64,000 bases of DNA from Spodoptera frugiperda. Taxonomy: Eukaryota; Arthropoda; Insecta; Lepidoptera; Noctuidae. The notes below the pieces were generated by a model. The model was not told the DNA's origin. It searched no databases and saw only the letters and a program-made list of their open reading frames with translations. Of this stretch, positions 9,481 through 21,075 are shown in pieces. Each line of letters opens with the position of its first letter. Positions within the stretch are counted from its first letter, which is position 1. The DNA lies in the NCBI RefSeq assembly GCF_023101765.2, contig NC_064218.1, forward strand, positions 682,001 to 746,000, in the 5' to 3' direction. A program made the translations under genes and the position numbers.

Positions 9481-12345
9481 TTGTCGATAAATTGATACTT
9501 TTTACAGCCTGTGTAAACCTATGAAAGCCTATGTAAACACTAAAATTCTAGGTTTCATATTAATTATTTTTCTCGGTGTATTTTTCTATGAAGTTTATAA
9601 TTATTTCTTAGATTTTCGTCAAACTCTATCTAGATGTTGAATTAGGTGCATTAAACAATTCTGCATTCAGCGGCTCCTTGCCACTTTTATTAATATATCT
9701 ACGTCTTGCGTTATACTCTTCATTAAATCAACAAATTAATTCGACTATTATATTTACATATAAAAACATATTTTATTCGAAACTTCCTCGTTCCACATCT
9801 GTTGTGGAACTGTACAATATGAACGAAGCAGTGACCACGTTACATTGGAGCGCATATATTGTAATCAAATAGAAAACAATAGAGTTATTATGAGGTTTTT
9901 TATAGTAGGTCGTTAACCCTGCTCGTCTGCCAGTAACCTTTGTCATGTGACGTCACGTTAGTGGTCGCGTTTGTCATACATTCACGCAAATGTATCCTGA
10001 AAGGATAGTCAGGGGTTTAAGTTTTCTAACGAAGAAGGGATTGGAGATTGAATGGAGTTACGGTTGCTCTTCTAATATGTCTTGTTAAATGATTTGATTT
10101 TATTGTGTAAAAAGAAAATGGTTGCTCCCAGTGCTTTGGTTAATTTTTATTTTATATAGCTACTGAAATCAATACACGACTTACGTTTGTCAAAAAATAT
10201 ATTCTATTAAAGTAAAAGATCGATTAAACATTTTAAAATAATTCAATAATTGATTAATCATAACCAAGCAATTAAATTAATGCACGACTACTTTAAATCG
10301 AATCCTATTTTAAACTCTTCTAAATATCCCATTACAGAAAAATCCTAAAACAAGTCAGTCACTTTTATTTTAGATCAGAAACATAAAAAATCAGGACCAA
10401 TTATAAGAAGAATTAGTGATGGTACACACTCTAATAAATTATCGTTATCGATACTCCGCACGCTCTGGGACAACGTATCGACAGCCGACAGCAACACGAA
10501 TACAATTTGTAAGATAAAATAATGTTTTGGGTTGCGAAACGTTGCGTCACGAACCGACCAAGAAGCATGATTAAACTTGCAAAAGCAAAATACAGCCAAG
10601 TAAAGGTTAGTCGGTGGTTAGAGCTGGAACACAATGTCGATAAAATAAATGGCTATTAGAATATCAACTTTGTCTTAAATAAAGTAATTAAATGTTTAGA
10701 CTATTTTCGATATTTATTATAAAATCCAAGTATAGGTTAAAGTTGCACATAATTTGTTGATGTAAGTAGCTAGACTTTATTACATTCAATTACAATTGTA
10801 TGAACAGTTTATGGAACTACCATCGTCTCCAACTAGCCTCCTTTACAAAAGTGATGGTATAACAAAATGTCCACGTTTGTAAAACCATGATTTTACAAAA
10901 TTATTAATTCAATGTTATATACATTAGTAATATGTTATATTTTTCATAGTAAACAAGTTCTTTTTGTTCATAACGTTTCAAAGTATCGATAAATGAATTG
11001 AATTAGTTTATCGATATTGCGGAGTCACTAGCACGGCGCGGTACCGATCATTGTCAATGGGTTCGTGATCAAAATATACGTATCCGCTTATTATCTTAAT
11101 AATTTTGTGTACAATCTCGGGCGACTGACTCATTTTTGAACCAACCAAGGTTTTATGCCAAACGATCTGTTTTTAACTAGGCAATGGTGGTTTTACGGTG
11201 TGATTTTTTTATGGGGCGTCGTAAAATTTAGTATTGATGGTTATGATGCCATGTTTCGTAAAGAGTGCTTTTTAATGTGTGCTCGAGTCGTGGAGGGGAG
11301 TTCTTAACCTAGCTGCGTTGGACGTGTCCTGCTTCACATATTGTGTCTGATTAGTTCCTTGTTTTTGTGATTTTTGTTACATTTGTGGCTTTTTTGCGGT
11401 TTTTTGTTTTGTAATTGTTCTCTGTTAGCAGGATTGGAATAGACCTTTTTGTTTTATTTTGTTTAATAAGTATAGCAGCTTAAAGTATAATGAAATATGT
11501 TTCCGTGTCTTTATTTTCCATATTTTTTCAGTATTCAATATTGATTATTTATTGAATTGTTATTAGAGAGAAAGAAAAATATTTTTTTGGACCAGGAACG
11601 ATGCACTAAATAGTAGGTACTACTTTATTATAAAGAAGAAACCTAAAATAAAGTATTTCACTGCAAATTGTTATGGTTACAATGTCTTACATTTGATCAA
11701 GTAAAAAATAAACGATGCTTGATATTATTTACTTTGTTCGCGCCATTCTCATTGTCGGTATTTTATACCTACATATATCGTTACTTTATCTAATACCTTA
11801 TTTTTCAGATTTAAGGGATTTACGTTTAAACATTAAAAAAACATTTATCACCTTGAATCAGTGACAATATCTATCGTCTTGGGTTACAAACTCCATTCCT
11901 TTCTTGACACTCTATTTTTGTGAAATTGCTACAAAAGTTGTGCAATTTGAAGAATTCATGATAAATGACGTCACTTGTAATATCAAGGCAAGGATCTTAA
12001 TCCTTTGCTATCGTACGTCGCTCAAAACTATCAAAATATTTGAATAAATAGGTAGATGAATTGCGCGTTATGATATTATTGTGGTAAATAAATGCGTATC
12101 ACTCTGAAATAAAAACTTTCTGCTTCAAAAAATTATTAAGTATAAGCTATATTTTTGATTGTTTATTTTCTTGACAATCTTGTCGTCATTTCTATATTTA
12201 TATAGAAGTAATTTTAATGTAAACAGCTTATTCTGTTAATCATTGCTTATTTGTTAATGAACACTTTTTCAGCTTCTGTTTTTTCTCAAGTCTACATGAC
12301 TATTTCGTGGTCATGGTTACACATTAAAATTTTACTAACACATCA
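9481..12345. other. Unassigned stretch
   Basis: No gene is supported. A consensus CRE-like palindrome GTGACGTCAC lies at 9947-9956 and a TGACGTCA core at 11966-11973. Overlapping minus-strand open frames at 10375-10634 lack domains. Confidence 0.45.
9947..9956. promoter_or_regulatory. CRE-like palindrome
   Basis: GTGACGTCAC is a perfect palindromic cAMP-response-element consensus of the kind bound by CREB/ATF bZIP proteins. With no promoter or gene attached, function is only a possibility; a second TGACGTCA sits 2 kb downstream. Confidence 0.25.
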
Positions 12346-12452
12346 CGCCCAGATCCGGAACAACGGTTTGTTGTAGATCACACAGAATTGTTCCGTGTAT
12401 GAATCAAACCTGCGACACATTGCGTAGCTGTCGGTGCAATAGCTGAGTGCCA
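12346..12452 (-). mobile_element. tRNA-derived SINE (family D), fragment
   Basis: Reverse-oriented relative of the elements at 27530 and 60075: TTGTTCCGTGTATGAATCAA corresponds to their TTCGATTCCCGCA(C/A) box B region, followed by the TGCGTAGCTGTCGGTGCAAT head. The box B is mutated, so this is an old copy. Confidence 0.6.
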
Positions 12453-14460
12453 TTACATCAACTTGTATCAAAGCCATATTGACAAGCCCTTCAAAGTTCA
12501 AAATTAAAGATGTGTTTTTATACATAAGAAGTAATAAATGATGATGCTTAGGTATTAGCTAACATAGCACACCCCTTTTTAACGATACACTGCTTCCTAA
12601 GTTCTGACGATTATTATTAAATTGTGATGAAACTTGGCAATGGACACGTAACTATGAAGATATGCATTATTGGTGCGTAGTGTACCTGTCTCGACTTGTC
12701 GAGCGTGGACAAGTCACGCATAACCAATGACCTCGGATTACTAAGAGGTGTGTCCACTTAAATGTTTTAAAGCGCGTTAAGTGTGAATCATTGTTATGCT
12801 AATTTTATTTCCACATTAATTTACGATTTACTCGCAATACGTTCTGTGGTGAGTGTTGTAGTGTTTAATGGTACCTACAGAAGTCAGTAGAGTTGAAAAA
12901 TATTTTTTTTAATACTTCTTTACTCCATTTATTAATTTTATAAGACAATTTTATGCGATAAATTGAGCCACATGCGTTGCTCTTAACCTTACATACTTCT
13001 TTCGCTTCATTAACAGTTGTCAGTTATTTCATGCATGCTCGTCGGTTAAGGGTACTTTTAATATGGCCCTTCTTTAATATATGGCCAATCTTGTCGATAT
13101 AATATGTCTGTCTAAGGCGCCCTCTACCGACGGTCCCATTTGTATCTGCTCTGTATACTTTTTCGTAAATCTGCTTTAATCCAACTTATATGCAAGAATG
13201 TAATTTTAGTTTCCAATATTAGGTTGATGAAGTGTTAGACATTTTAATGGATGAGGTGCGTAGAATTAAGTCATACAAAAAACATATATTTGACTTAAAT
13301 TGTCTAGACTTAATGTGTGTACAATATTTTTTCAGCGAAATAAACAAGGCAGACAAGGTATCCGCACTTAATATTTAAGCGTCCAGTAAATTACTATTCA
13401 ACACCTTATGACTGTCAATTTATAACCTGCACATGCAGTAATCGTAATTTAACTACCATTATTGAGGAAATGACACCTAATGATGTACACAGAAGTAATA
13501 AATTTACCTTCATCTTAACACTATAAACCTTCCAACATCATTGGGACTGACTCACCGATGCCCGTTACCCAATGACTAAGAATTAATTAAATCTGTAAGA
13601 ACCGATAATACACAACAAGCCAAAATAAACCATAAAAATATAACACAACGGCCCATTATTGAATAACGAAGAATAATTCTACCGTTAATTCGCGAGGATC
13701 GAAGAAAATCGCGCCAATTTAGGATTTTGTTTTAGTTGTAACTGTGGTTTTCAATTATTTTGATAATGGGCCTAAAGTCAGTGATTTGCTTGAAGAGGTT
13801 TTTGTCAATCATTATTTTCAAGAGGTTTTAGAGGTAGAGTAGTATTTAGGTATTCTTACAGTTCAAATACAAGTAGAGTACAGTTTGAGAACAACAATAA
13901 CAGTATAATATAAAAAAAAAATACAATATAAAGTTCATCTTTTATTCAATCTAATCTTTTATTAATCTTTCTCCTATTTAATACCCTTTTCTTGCTTCTT
14001 ATTTTTTTTGTTCAATTTATGAACTTCATGTACTTATCATCAAAACTATTCGGCTTTGCTTATCTCGCCCTCTTGGCCTCTTTCGCAGCTAAATGTAATT
14101 TATCATCATATCTCGCAATTGAAATTATAACAAACATTAAAATAATCGAGGACACGATTTCAACCGATTATGAAGTATTACATCCTTACGAAGATATTTG
14201 AACGACTGACTAAGTGACTTATTAACTGACAATGCGGTTGATAAGCTATCTGTAGCACTGGTAATCGACAGGAGCAGTGTAGGGTAAATGCGCCTGTTTG
14301 CGTCCATCCAATAGTTAGCGTCCATGTTACAAAACACCCTTTAAAAAAATCCGCAAGTAAGAAAACTACCACCGTATAAGTAATACTTACTATGCATCTG
14401 TTTGATCTTACACATTTTTAGTATCTTTCATTCATGGTGATCTGTAAAATTGACGTGAAC

Positions 14461-14560
14461 CATACCCTTAGTGCGAGTTTTGTTTTACGTTTAACGAGAT
14501 CGAAATGAAAGCGCGTTTGGCGCTTTGATTGGCCGGCTCGAACGAACCAACCAATCTTGT
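14461..14560 (-). repeat. GC-rich palindromic repeat, copy 2
   Basis: Reverse-oriented copy of the repeat at 7618. The CTTAGTGCGAGTTTTGTTTT tail is on the left, then AAAGCGCGTTTGGCGC and the TTGATTGG/CCAATC arms. Confidence 0.6.
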
Positions 14561-14879
14561 ACTAAGCCCTCTGGTAGGTGGACGTGAACAGGCGACATTA
14601 CCCTAGAAGTGTTCCGAATGACGTCATCCGATACACATTATCTAATCTCTCAGCAATTGTAACCAAGATTGCCAGACATAATGGCACCAAGTTTATCACA
14701 GTCTAAAGACGCAGTTCCATGTTCTATACTTACCAATTTTATCATAACAAAATACATAACATTCCTTTCAACAAGGTACCGATTTTAGGAATTTCATCTC
14801 GAAGATTTTTCTCTTATCTTCTATGTCATATCGATCCGTTGTTGTCATATTTATTTATGGAATCATATTTTTTGTGTAG

Positions 14880-15020
14880 TCAGAATCCTGAATGTTTGTC
14901 CGTCAATCACGCTGAAACTACTGAATGGATTTCGGTGAAATTTGGTATACAGACATGAACTGACTTAGGTGATAGGATTTATTCCACGGGAACGCGGGTG
15001 AATCCACGATCAGAAGCTAG
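14880..15020 (+). mobile_element. Helitron-like repeat, 3' part
   Basis: Contains CTGAAACTACTGAATGGATT and TCGGTGAAATTTGGTATACA, common in the bodies of lepidopteran short Helitrons, and ends GATCAGAAGCTAG before T, a CTRR|T terminus. The 5' TC end is not identifiable. Confidence 0.55.
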
Positions 15021-15743
15021 TGTAAAAATAAAACAATGTCTTGATATCACTATCTAATGAGAGGGATAAAAATTATGTAAAAAAATCCTGAAAAGAAAAA
15101 ACAACCATAGCAAAATAAAAATTTACGAAAAGAGGAATTTGTGACTGGACGATATTTAATAGGAAAGAATGGAAAAGAAGCATTGTTTTTACTTTTGGAA
15201 ATTAAGAAAAAAAAATGGAGAAGGTCTCAGATAGTGCTTCTGAGTATGTTAAGTACTTGTAGCGTCAAATCAAAAAAGAACAAAGCTAAAATGTTCATTG
15301 TTTTCAGTGGATAAGAAAGATATGGTGATTTCTAAGTATCCTGGGTTATCTCGGAGGAAATTTTTAAATAAACATACAGCAATTTATCTGAAGAACTTAA
15401 TTTGGTCGGTGTATAACCTTAGATAAGCTGGAAAAGCCTACGTGACACTGCAGGCATTGCGTTTCTTAGTTTTTATTAAACTTTTGAACTGAACGTTAAT
15501 CATTTGACATTAATTAATCATATTAACATAAGATAAATGACGAATGACCTCTATAATGCTAAACAAGTTTAATTTTAAATAATACTTGTTAATGTCGTTC
15601 AAATTCATTAGGTTTCTATGTATAAACAAACAATGATTAAATAAATACGTAATTCCGGATCCCTACTTGATCTCTAAAATCATCCTATGTAAACTTGATG
15701 ATGTTTTTAAATGGAATAAACTAATAATCCAGGGCTTCTCCTG

Positions 15744-15894
15744 CTCTGGAGCTGCGGACTACCTAGCGGGTTTACCGGGGCTCCGGCTCGAAAAGCAAGA
15801 GTAGAAACGGAGTGGTTTTTAGTCAGTAAGAGTCTGACACTCTCTCGCTTCGCCCAAGGCGAGAGAAATTATTGGATAATTATCCCCCAAAAAG
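15744..15894 (+). mobile_element. Family A SINE-like repeat, copy 3
   Basis: Well preserved from CTGGAGCTGCGGACTACC to the hairpin CTCTCGCTTCGCCCAAGGCG and a CCCCCAAAAAGGG end. Lacks a recognisable RNA polymerase III box A/B pair, so it is not an obvious tRNA-SINE. Confidence 0.85.
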
Positions 15895-16420
15895 GGCTCT
15901 CATGCTGATATAGTCCCCTAAAAACTAAAAATAACAGGCGTAATATTCCAGAAGACCGATATTAATCTATAGTTACATTTAAGAAGGTATATAAATTATC
16001 TTTCTAATATTAATTCTTCAATAACAATTTAGCTGATAAGGATCATGTTTTTACAATTATTAATTTTATATCACTCCGATGGATCTTAGATTATATTCTC
16101 CTCGCTCATACCTTCTGACACTGACATAATAATACAATACTACTTATCGTGACACGGGTTTGTGTTTTTATTATTATTATTGAAAAGATAAATGCTGTAT
16201 GTCTACGTGACGCTACCGGCATTGCATTTAGCGTGAATCTATAATACGAGTATTTCTGGGTACTTGTATACGTTTTTTGCGGACTTTTGAACTCTGATTT
16301 TTTTTGTAGGTAAGTGTAGTCTAGTGATGACAATCGACACTGCGCATGTTTGGGGAAACTTGTGTTCAGTATGCACTTATTAATCATACTTGACTCATTG
16401 GGTCAAATAAATGACTGCAA
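15895..16420. other. AT-rich DNA without recognised gene
   Basis: No supported feature. The minus-strand open frame 16106-16387 has no domain and unconvincing composition. Confidence 0.5.
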
Positions 16421-16627
16421 TATGCAAGTGCGTTGCCGGCCTTTTGGGGGTTAGGAATTTAAGGGTTGTTGGGAAGATTGGGAATGGAGGAATTTGGCCA
16501 CCGGTAACCTCACTCACACAACGAAACACAACACAAGCGTTGTTTTACGTCGGTTTTCGGTGAGGCCGTGGTATCACTCCGGTCGAGCCGGCCAATTTGT
16601 GCCGAAACATGGCTCTCCCACATTTAA
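16421..16627 (-). mobile_element. Family B repeat, 5' half only
   Basis: Family B in its forward sense opens TGTGGGAGAGCC, has GAGTGATACCACGGCCTCAC, AAACAACGCTTGTGTTGTG-like and CTTAAATTCCTAACCCCC blocks, then GCCGGCAACGCACTTG, and in full copies continues to CTTACCATCAGGTGA and a TTCCATAAA end. This reverse copy stops exactly at GCAAGTGCGTTGCCGGCC, so it lacks the 3' half that is found alone at 17458. Confidence 0.8.
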
Positions 16628-17457
16628 AATTGATGTGATTTAAGGTTTGTGAAATCCATAGTCCATCGTAAGTTACTGGTGAAAAATACTAATTATATTA
16701 TAGTCAGTTTGCTGTAGTTTTCATGTTTGGTAGGAGAGCTTGATCATGGAAAATTTAGAAGATGCTGCCAGTCCTTTGATACCTTGGCGAAGTACCCGGT
16801 CTAACACCTAACAATAAGATAGTACGGAGTTATAATTTTGCGCAGTGTACATAACCTTGCTTCTTAGTAGTCATAATATGTATTGGTAAAACTCATACAT
16901 AACTGCTATAAACTAGTTGTCATTTTTAATAGGTATAAAATTAAATTAATTACAGAAAAATTACTACAGTTCTACGTCACAGAATAACGTGTCGTCTTAC
17001 ATCAGCTTCTTTTACCCTATCTCGAAGATTACCCACATGGGGTCAAAACATCAATTTATGAGTCATAACAAATTACTAGATACCTACGTGACTTAAATCT
17101 TGTACTCCAATGTATCTGTGGTTATGTAAACTATATAAAACTGTTTATATTGTTGATTTATATGTTGCACCTGTTCAAGTAATGCTTTTATCTTGTTAGA
17201 ATAGTGCGTCCGGTATTTCGTTGAAATTTGTGATTCAGTTACTTACTATGTCTTTGTGTACTAGATTATTATATAATACAAAGACATAGTACCTAAGTCT
17301 GAATCTATTTTGAAAAATGAGATAGAATCTGACTACAGAGGCTAGTCAAAAATTTGATAAGGTATCACTTTTGGTGAGTTGTGGAGGATGTCATGAGACA
17401 TGAAGTACTTAGTAGTTAGTATACGACCTTCAAGAATAGAGCGTACTCCTTTTTAAA
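16628..17457. other. Unassigned stretch with one hairpin
   Basis: No gene seen. The only structured item is the imperfect hairpin at 17232-17305. Confidence 0.5.
17232..17305. repeat. Imperfect 74-nt hairpin
   Basis: Three pairing blocks: GATTCAG with CTGAATC (7 bp), ACTTA with TAAGT (5 bp), CTATGTCTTTGT with ACAAAGACATAG (12 bp). They are separated by a 2-nt and a 4-nt bulge and closed by a 20-nt AT-rich loop. Size and shape resemble a pre-miRNA or a tiny foldback element. There is no expression evidence. Confidence 0.5.
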
Positions 17458-17567
17458 AGGCCGGCTACGTACCTATCACTTCTCTGGTGTTGCGTGTGTC
17501 CATGGGCGTCGCTGATCGCTTACCAATAGGTGACTCGTCTGCTCGTTTGCCACCTATTCCATAAAAA
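17458..17567 (+). mobile_element. Family B repeat, 3' half only
   Basis: Runs from AAGGCCGGCTACGTACC through GTGTTGCGTGTGTCCATGGG and CTTACCAATAGGTGACTCGT to CTATTCCATAAAAACG. This is the short sub-type also seen at 57209, 58813 and 63107. Confidence 0.8.
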
Positions 17568-19185
17568 CGTGTTGATTTTTATGCTCCTAAACAATTGACA
17601 AATAAACACTAGCAGAATGAGTGAATACAAGAGCCCAGGTATAGTTTGATAAGTGAATTTTGTCAAAAACAAAAAATAGTTAAGAAGCGTAATTTTATAT
17701 TGAGTGCTATACTCATAAATCTATCAATTGTTACATGATTTTCAATTGATTGATTTGATGGCTGACATATTGACAATCTCCGATAGACCCTTTTCTGCTT
17801 CACCGATCATTTTAACCTAAAAAGCTAAATGTCGTGAAGATGCAAGCAATAACATTGTACATCATAACACAATACATGGGTTGGTTGTGTTCCTATCAGA
17901 TCTTCATTGAAATTAGTGGTATCGGGAGTGATCAACCCATCCTCTGGGTCATTGAACTTTGGACGAATTTGCTTGTTAAATTGTCTATTAGAATAGCAAA
18001 AAGTTATTTTAAATGTGGTCTATTTTTGCTTCTTAGTTCTTAGTAGATACCTACTCCTTTTTGTGCTAATTCAAACTGGATTTGTGGCCGAATTATAGTA
18101 ACTAGTATGTTCAGTTTCTCTAGTATTTTGGCAATAAGATTTTAAAAAGTACGACAGTCTTTAACTTTACAGTCGGATTGTATAGAAGGTGTATAGCATA
18201 AAACTATCCTTTTGTGGTAAAAACGAGGTGATGTGTTTACGGGACTTAAAAAATTTTGCACACATTATGACTAAAGATTCACAGCACCAGGTCACGGCAG
18301 TTTAAAGGAAAATACAATAATAAGTAAGTGAAAATATTCCCCATTTAACTCTAAGTACAAAAAATATGATAAGTAACTTAACAATATAAATTCTTAGAAG
18401 TAACTTAGTGTATAATTTAATTTAAATATTAACGCAAGTTGTGTTTTTAGTACTTAATTCGTTTCTCAGAAATATGTGATGATAAATCTCTCGTATACAT
18501 TGTATAATTGTTATGATGAACATATTTTGAGGGTTTTACCCTTAATTTAGTGACTTAGAAAAGGGGAATTAATTCATTTTAATTTGGTATATAAATATTT
18601 TAATCTACTTAAACTGTTTTTCTTTATAATATAAGTACCTGTTTGGTATAATTTTCATATTCGTCGTTCTAGTATAATTTTAGAAACCTAATTTGCACAC
18701 TTACCAAAGTAAGTAAAATACCTGTATGTGTTTCTTTATATACATATTATGTATTATATTCAGCAAAATATACATTTAAAGGGCCGTCCGTCCCTTCTAA
18801 TGGAGCCAAGTGTTTATCAAAAGTTCACAGAAGGATTTTTCACATTTCGGAATTCTGATAAACTTAGTTGAATGTAAATAAATAAGTAAATAATTAGTCA
18901 TTTACCCTATTGCTACAATAAAATTGCCTACAACATCAACGACAGCGCTGCAAATATTAACGTCAACCCGTTTATGTGTCAAGGGTAGATAGAATCGTAG
19001 GTACACAATAAGGCTATGGCCATTAGGACGAGGCACGCCTTCAGTATTGTCGACTAATGTGCATTATCTGCGGTTACTAGTTGCCTTTGTACTATCTGTT
19101 ATTTACTGCCCTCTGATCAGTATTACGAACGTGAGTAACTACAAAATACTGCTTTAATATTATTTTTTTACTTCATTGTTCTATT
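17568..19185. other. AT-rich DNA without recognised gene
   Basis: No supported gene. An open frame at 17834-18043 (plus) lacks any domain. Nothing else seen. Confidence 0.5.
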
Positions 19186-19568
19186 TTTTAGACTAACTCG
19201 CGGTGAAAGAAAACATCGTGAGGAGATCTGGTCTTATCTATTATATAAAAATAAGTCGGGTTTTCCTTCCTGACGCTATAACTCCAGAATGCACAAACCG
19301 ATTTGCACGGTTTTGCATTCGTTGGAAAGGTCTCGGGCTCCGTGAGGTTTATAGAAAAGAAAATTCAGGAAAATTAAGAGAAAAGCAGGAAAACAGGGAA
19401 AATCATTGGTGGCGAAACGGAGTTCGCCGAGTTTGCTAGTAATTTCTAATTATAAGTTTAAAATCGCCAACCCATATTGAGCAAGCGTGGTGATTCATGC
19501 TCGAAAAAAAACATCTCTGTGCGAGAATAGGCTTTTGGTCGGCAGTGGCCAATTATAAGCTGTTGATG
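19186..19568 (+). mobile_element. LINE 3' fragment interrupted by a Helitron
   Basis: The outer parts (19186-19236 and 19440-19568) match, in reverse, the uninterrupted fragment at 44914-45180: CATCGTGAGGAGATCTGG-like before the insertion, then TCTAATTATAAGTTTAAAAT, CAAGCGTGGTGATT and a CTGTTGATG end. The short GATG-type terminus and 5' truncation are typical of a dead non-LTR element. Confidence 0.7.
19237..19439 (+). mobile_element. Short non-autonomous Helitron, complete ends
   Basis: Starts TCTATTATATAAAAATAAGT after host A (19236) and ends GAGTTTGCTAG before host T (19440). A 3' hairpin GGCGAA(19411-19416)/TTCGCC(19423-19428) with a 6-nt loop lies 7 nt before the terminal CTAG, the canonical Helitron terminator. 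At 203 bp it is non-coding. The surrounding LINE fragment has an uninterrupted paralogue at 44914-45180, so the empty site can be read directly and shows no target duplication. Confidence 0.85.
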
Positions 19569-20200
19569 TGTGTGTCTCATGTTTTGTTTCATTAATCGAC
19601 TGATTTCTGATAGGTTATTGGCTGTGTGTAATTTTCAGATTGGGTAACTGCTGAAAATATGTGTACCTTTGCAATATAATTATTTATACGATATTTCAGG
19701 GTTTGTTGTTAAATTAAACTTGGAGATCAATGCTATACTACGTACCTAGAGCTGTGGTTCCCGAGTACAACGCAGTATCTCCACATCTTTACTCCGTTCC
19801 CTTTCCAAGAAACTACGTCTTGCTCCATTTAGTGAGCGCCGCAATTAACTAACGTTCAAACTGAAGTACCAACACACGGTAAACTTTAACTGCACATGTC
19901 TCATAAACTGCTTTAACAGAACTACTAATACAATTGTTTAACTAATTACTTAACTATAGGTTTATCGACGTTTACTAACTGTTGTTTGAGATTAGCAGCA
20001 TTGTAAGAGACGGGTTGTAGTTACTCGGATTAAGGGAAAGGTGATTGGATTTATTTTTTCAGACTTTGTTAGTTTCTTAGTGTGTAATTTTAGTCTGAGA
20101 AGGCTCCGAGAATTCTTATGGCCGTTTTTACTAATCACCACTTAAATAATAACTAAAAAAAGTGATAAATAAATATGTATTAATAAATATATTATAACCT

Positions 20201-20381
20201 ATCTTAGCTTAAAATCCGGAGTTGCGGACTACCTAGCGAGTTTACCGGAGCTTCGGCTCGAAAAGCAGGAGAAGGCATGGGGTGGTTTTTAGTCAGTAAG
20301 AGTATGACACTCCCTCTCACCTCGCCCTGGCGAGAGAAGCAACTGGATGCATTTCCCCTCTTAAAAAAATCTTAGCTTAAA
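20201..20381 (+). mobile_element. Family A repeat copy 4 with 13-bp target duplication
   Basis: The element (about 20214-20368) starts TCCGGAGTTGCGGACTACC and ends with CTCGCCCTGGCGAG, CATTTCCCCTCTT and an A run. It is flanked by perfect direct repeats ATCTTAGCTTAAA at 20201-20213 and 20369-20381. A 13-bp duplication next to an A tail is the mark of LINE-mediated retroposition, so the family behaves as a SINE-like retroposon and not a cut-and-paste MITE. Confidence 0.88.
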
Positions 20382-20942
20382 GCGAGCCTTCTTCTACAAA
20401 TAATTTAAAAAAATGTAAGTAATTTTACTCATAAGCTAGTTTATCTCTTCGTTACAAGATTTTCTACAACCGAGTATAAAATTACACCTGTGAACTTCAC
20501 ATGGTATTACTAAAGTATATTAATTAACGCCGATCAGACACGTGCTCACCGCTAGTTAGTTAAGAGCACATAATTATGATAATGATATTAGTAAGAATTT
20601 AACACGTACTTCGCATGGAACAAGGGAGTGTTTATGAATACAATGTTGTAAATATTTTACTTTGTTGTAGAAAATTGTTGAAATTAGATCTGAACTTGAA
20701 TGATTTATTACTGAAAAAGGTCTTTTAAAACAGAATTAGTGTCCTTCAGTCGAAAATAAGCGTTGAATTTTTAATCTTATACATATCATGGAAGACATTG
20801 CTACATTATATTAATTAATATTTTTTCTATACTCTTAAATACTGAGATGTTAGTATTATTAACGAGTGTTTAATATTTAAACATTTATCTGTACCTAACA
20901 TGAAACAATATCAAACACAAGTCATAAATAAGTAGGTAATGA
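20382..20942. other. AT-rich DNA without recognised gene
   Basis: Nothing supported is visible in this stretch, which leads into the CpG-rich patch. Confidence 0.5.
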
Positions 20943-21075
20943 AGTGCAACTGCGCCCGCGCCGCATCCAGTGCGTTCTCCCGCCATTTTCAGCCGCCATA
21001 TTTATTTACTCGCGCGGTTCGTCGGCCGGGCGACGCACCAATGGCCTTCACCTCGGTCCCAAGGTCCCTTCCCGG
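20943..21075. promoter_or_regulatory. CpG-rich patch, candidate regulatory element or promoter
   Basis: About 130 bp is strikingly GC/CpG-rich (CGCCCGCGCCGC, CTCGCGCGGTTCGTCGGCCG, GGGCGACGCACCAATGG) inside AT-rich DNA and does not match any repeat family in the window. It contains GCCAT cores in CCGCCATTTT and GCCGCCATATTT and one inverted in CCAATGGCC, the core of Pho/YY1-type sites. A perfect palindrome GATGATTAATCATC (21086-21099) follows. No TATA box or clear initiator is decisive. It may be a first exon, promoter, enhancer or Polycomb-response-like element. Confidence 0.35.

Larger units (their letters stand above)
12453..15745. other. Mostly unassigned AT-rich stretch
   Basis: Apart from the palindromic repeat at 14461 and the Helitron-like tail at 14880 I see nothing supported. 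Chance open frames at 13992-14372 have no domain. Confidence 0.45.
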
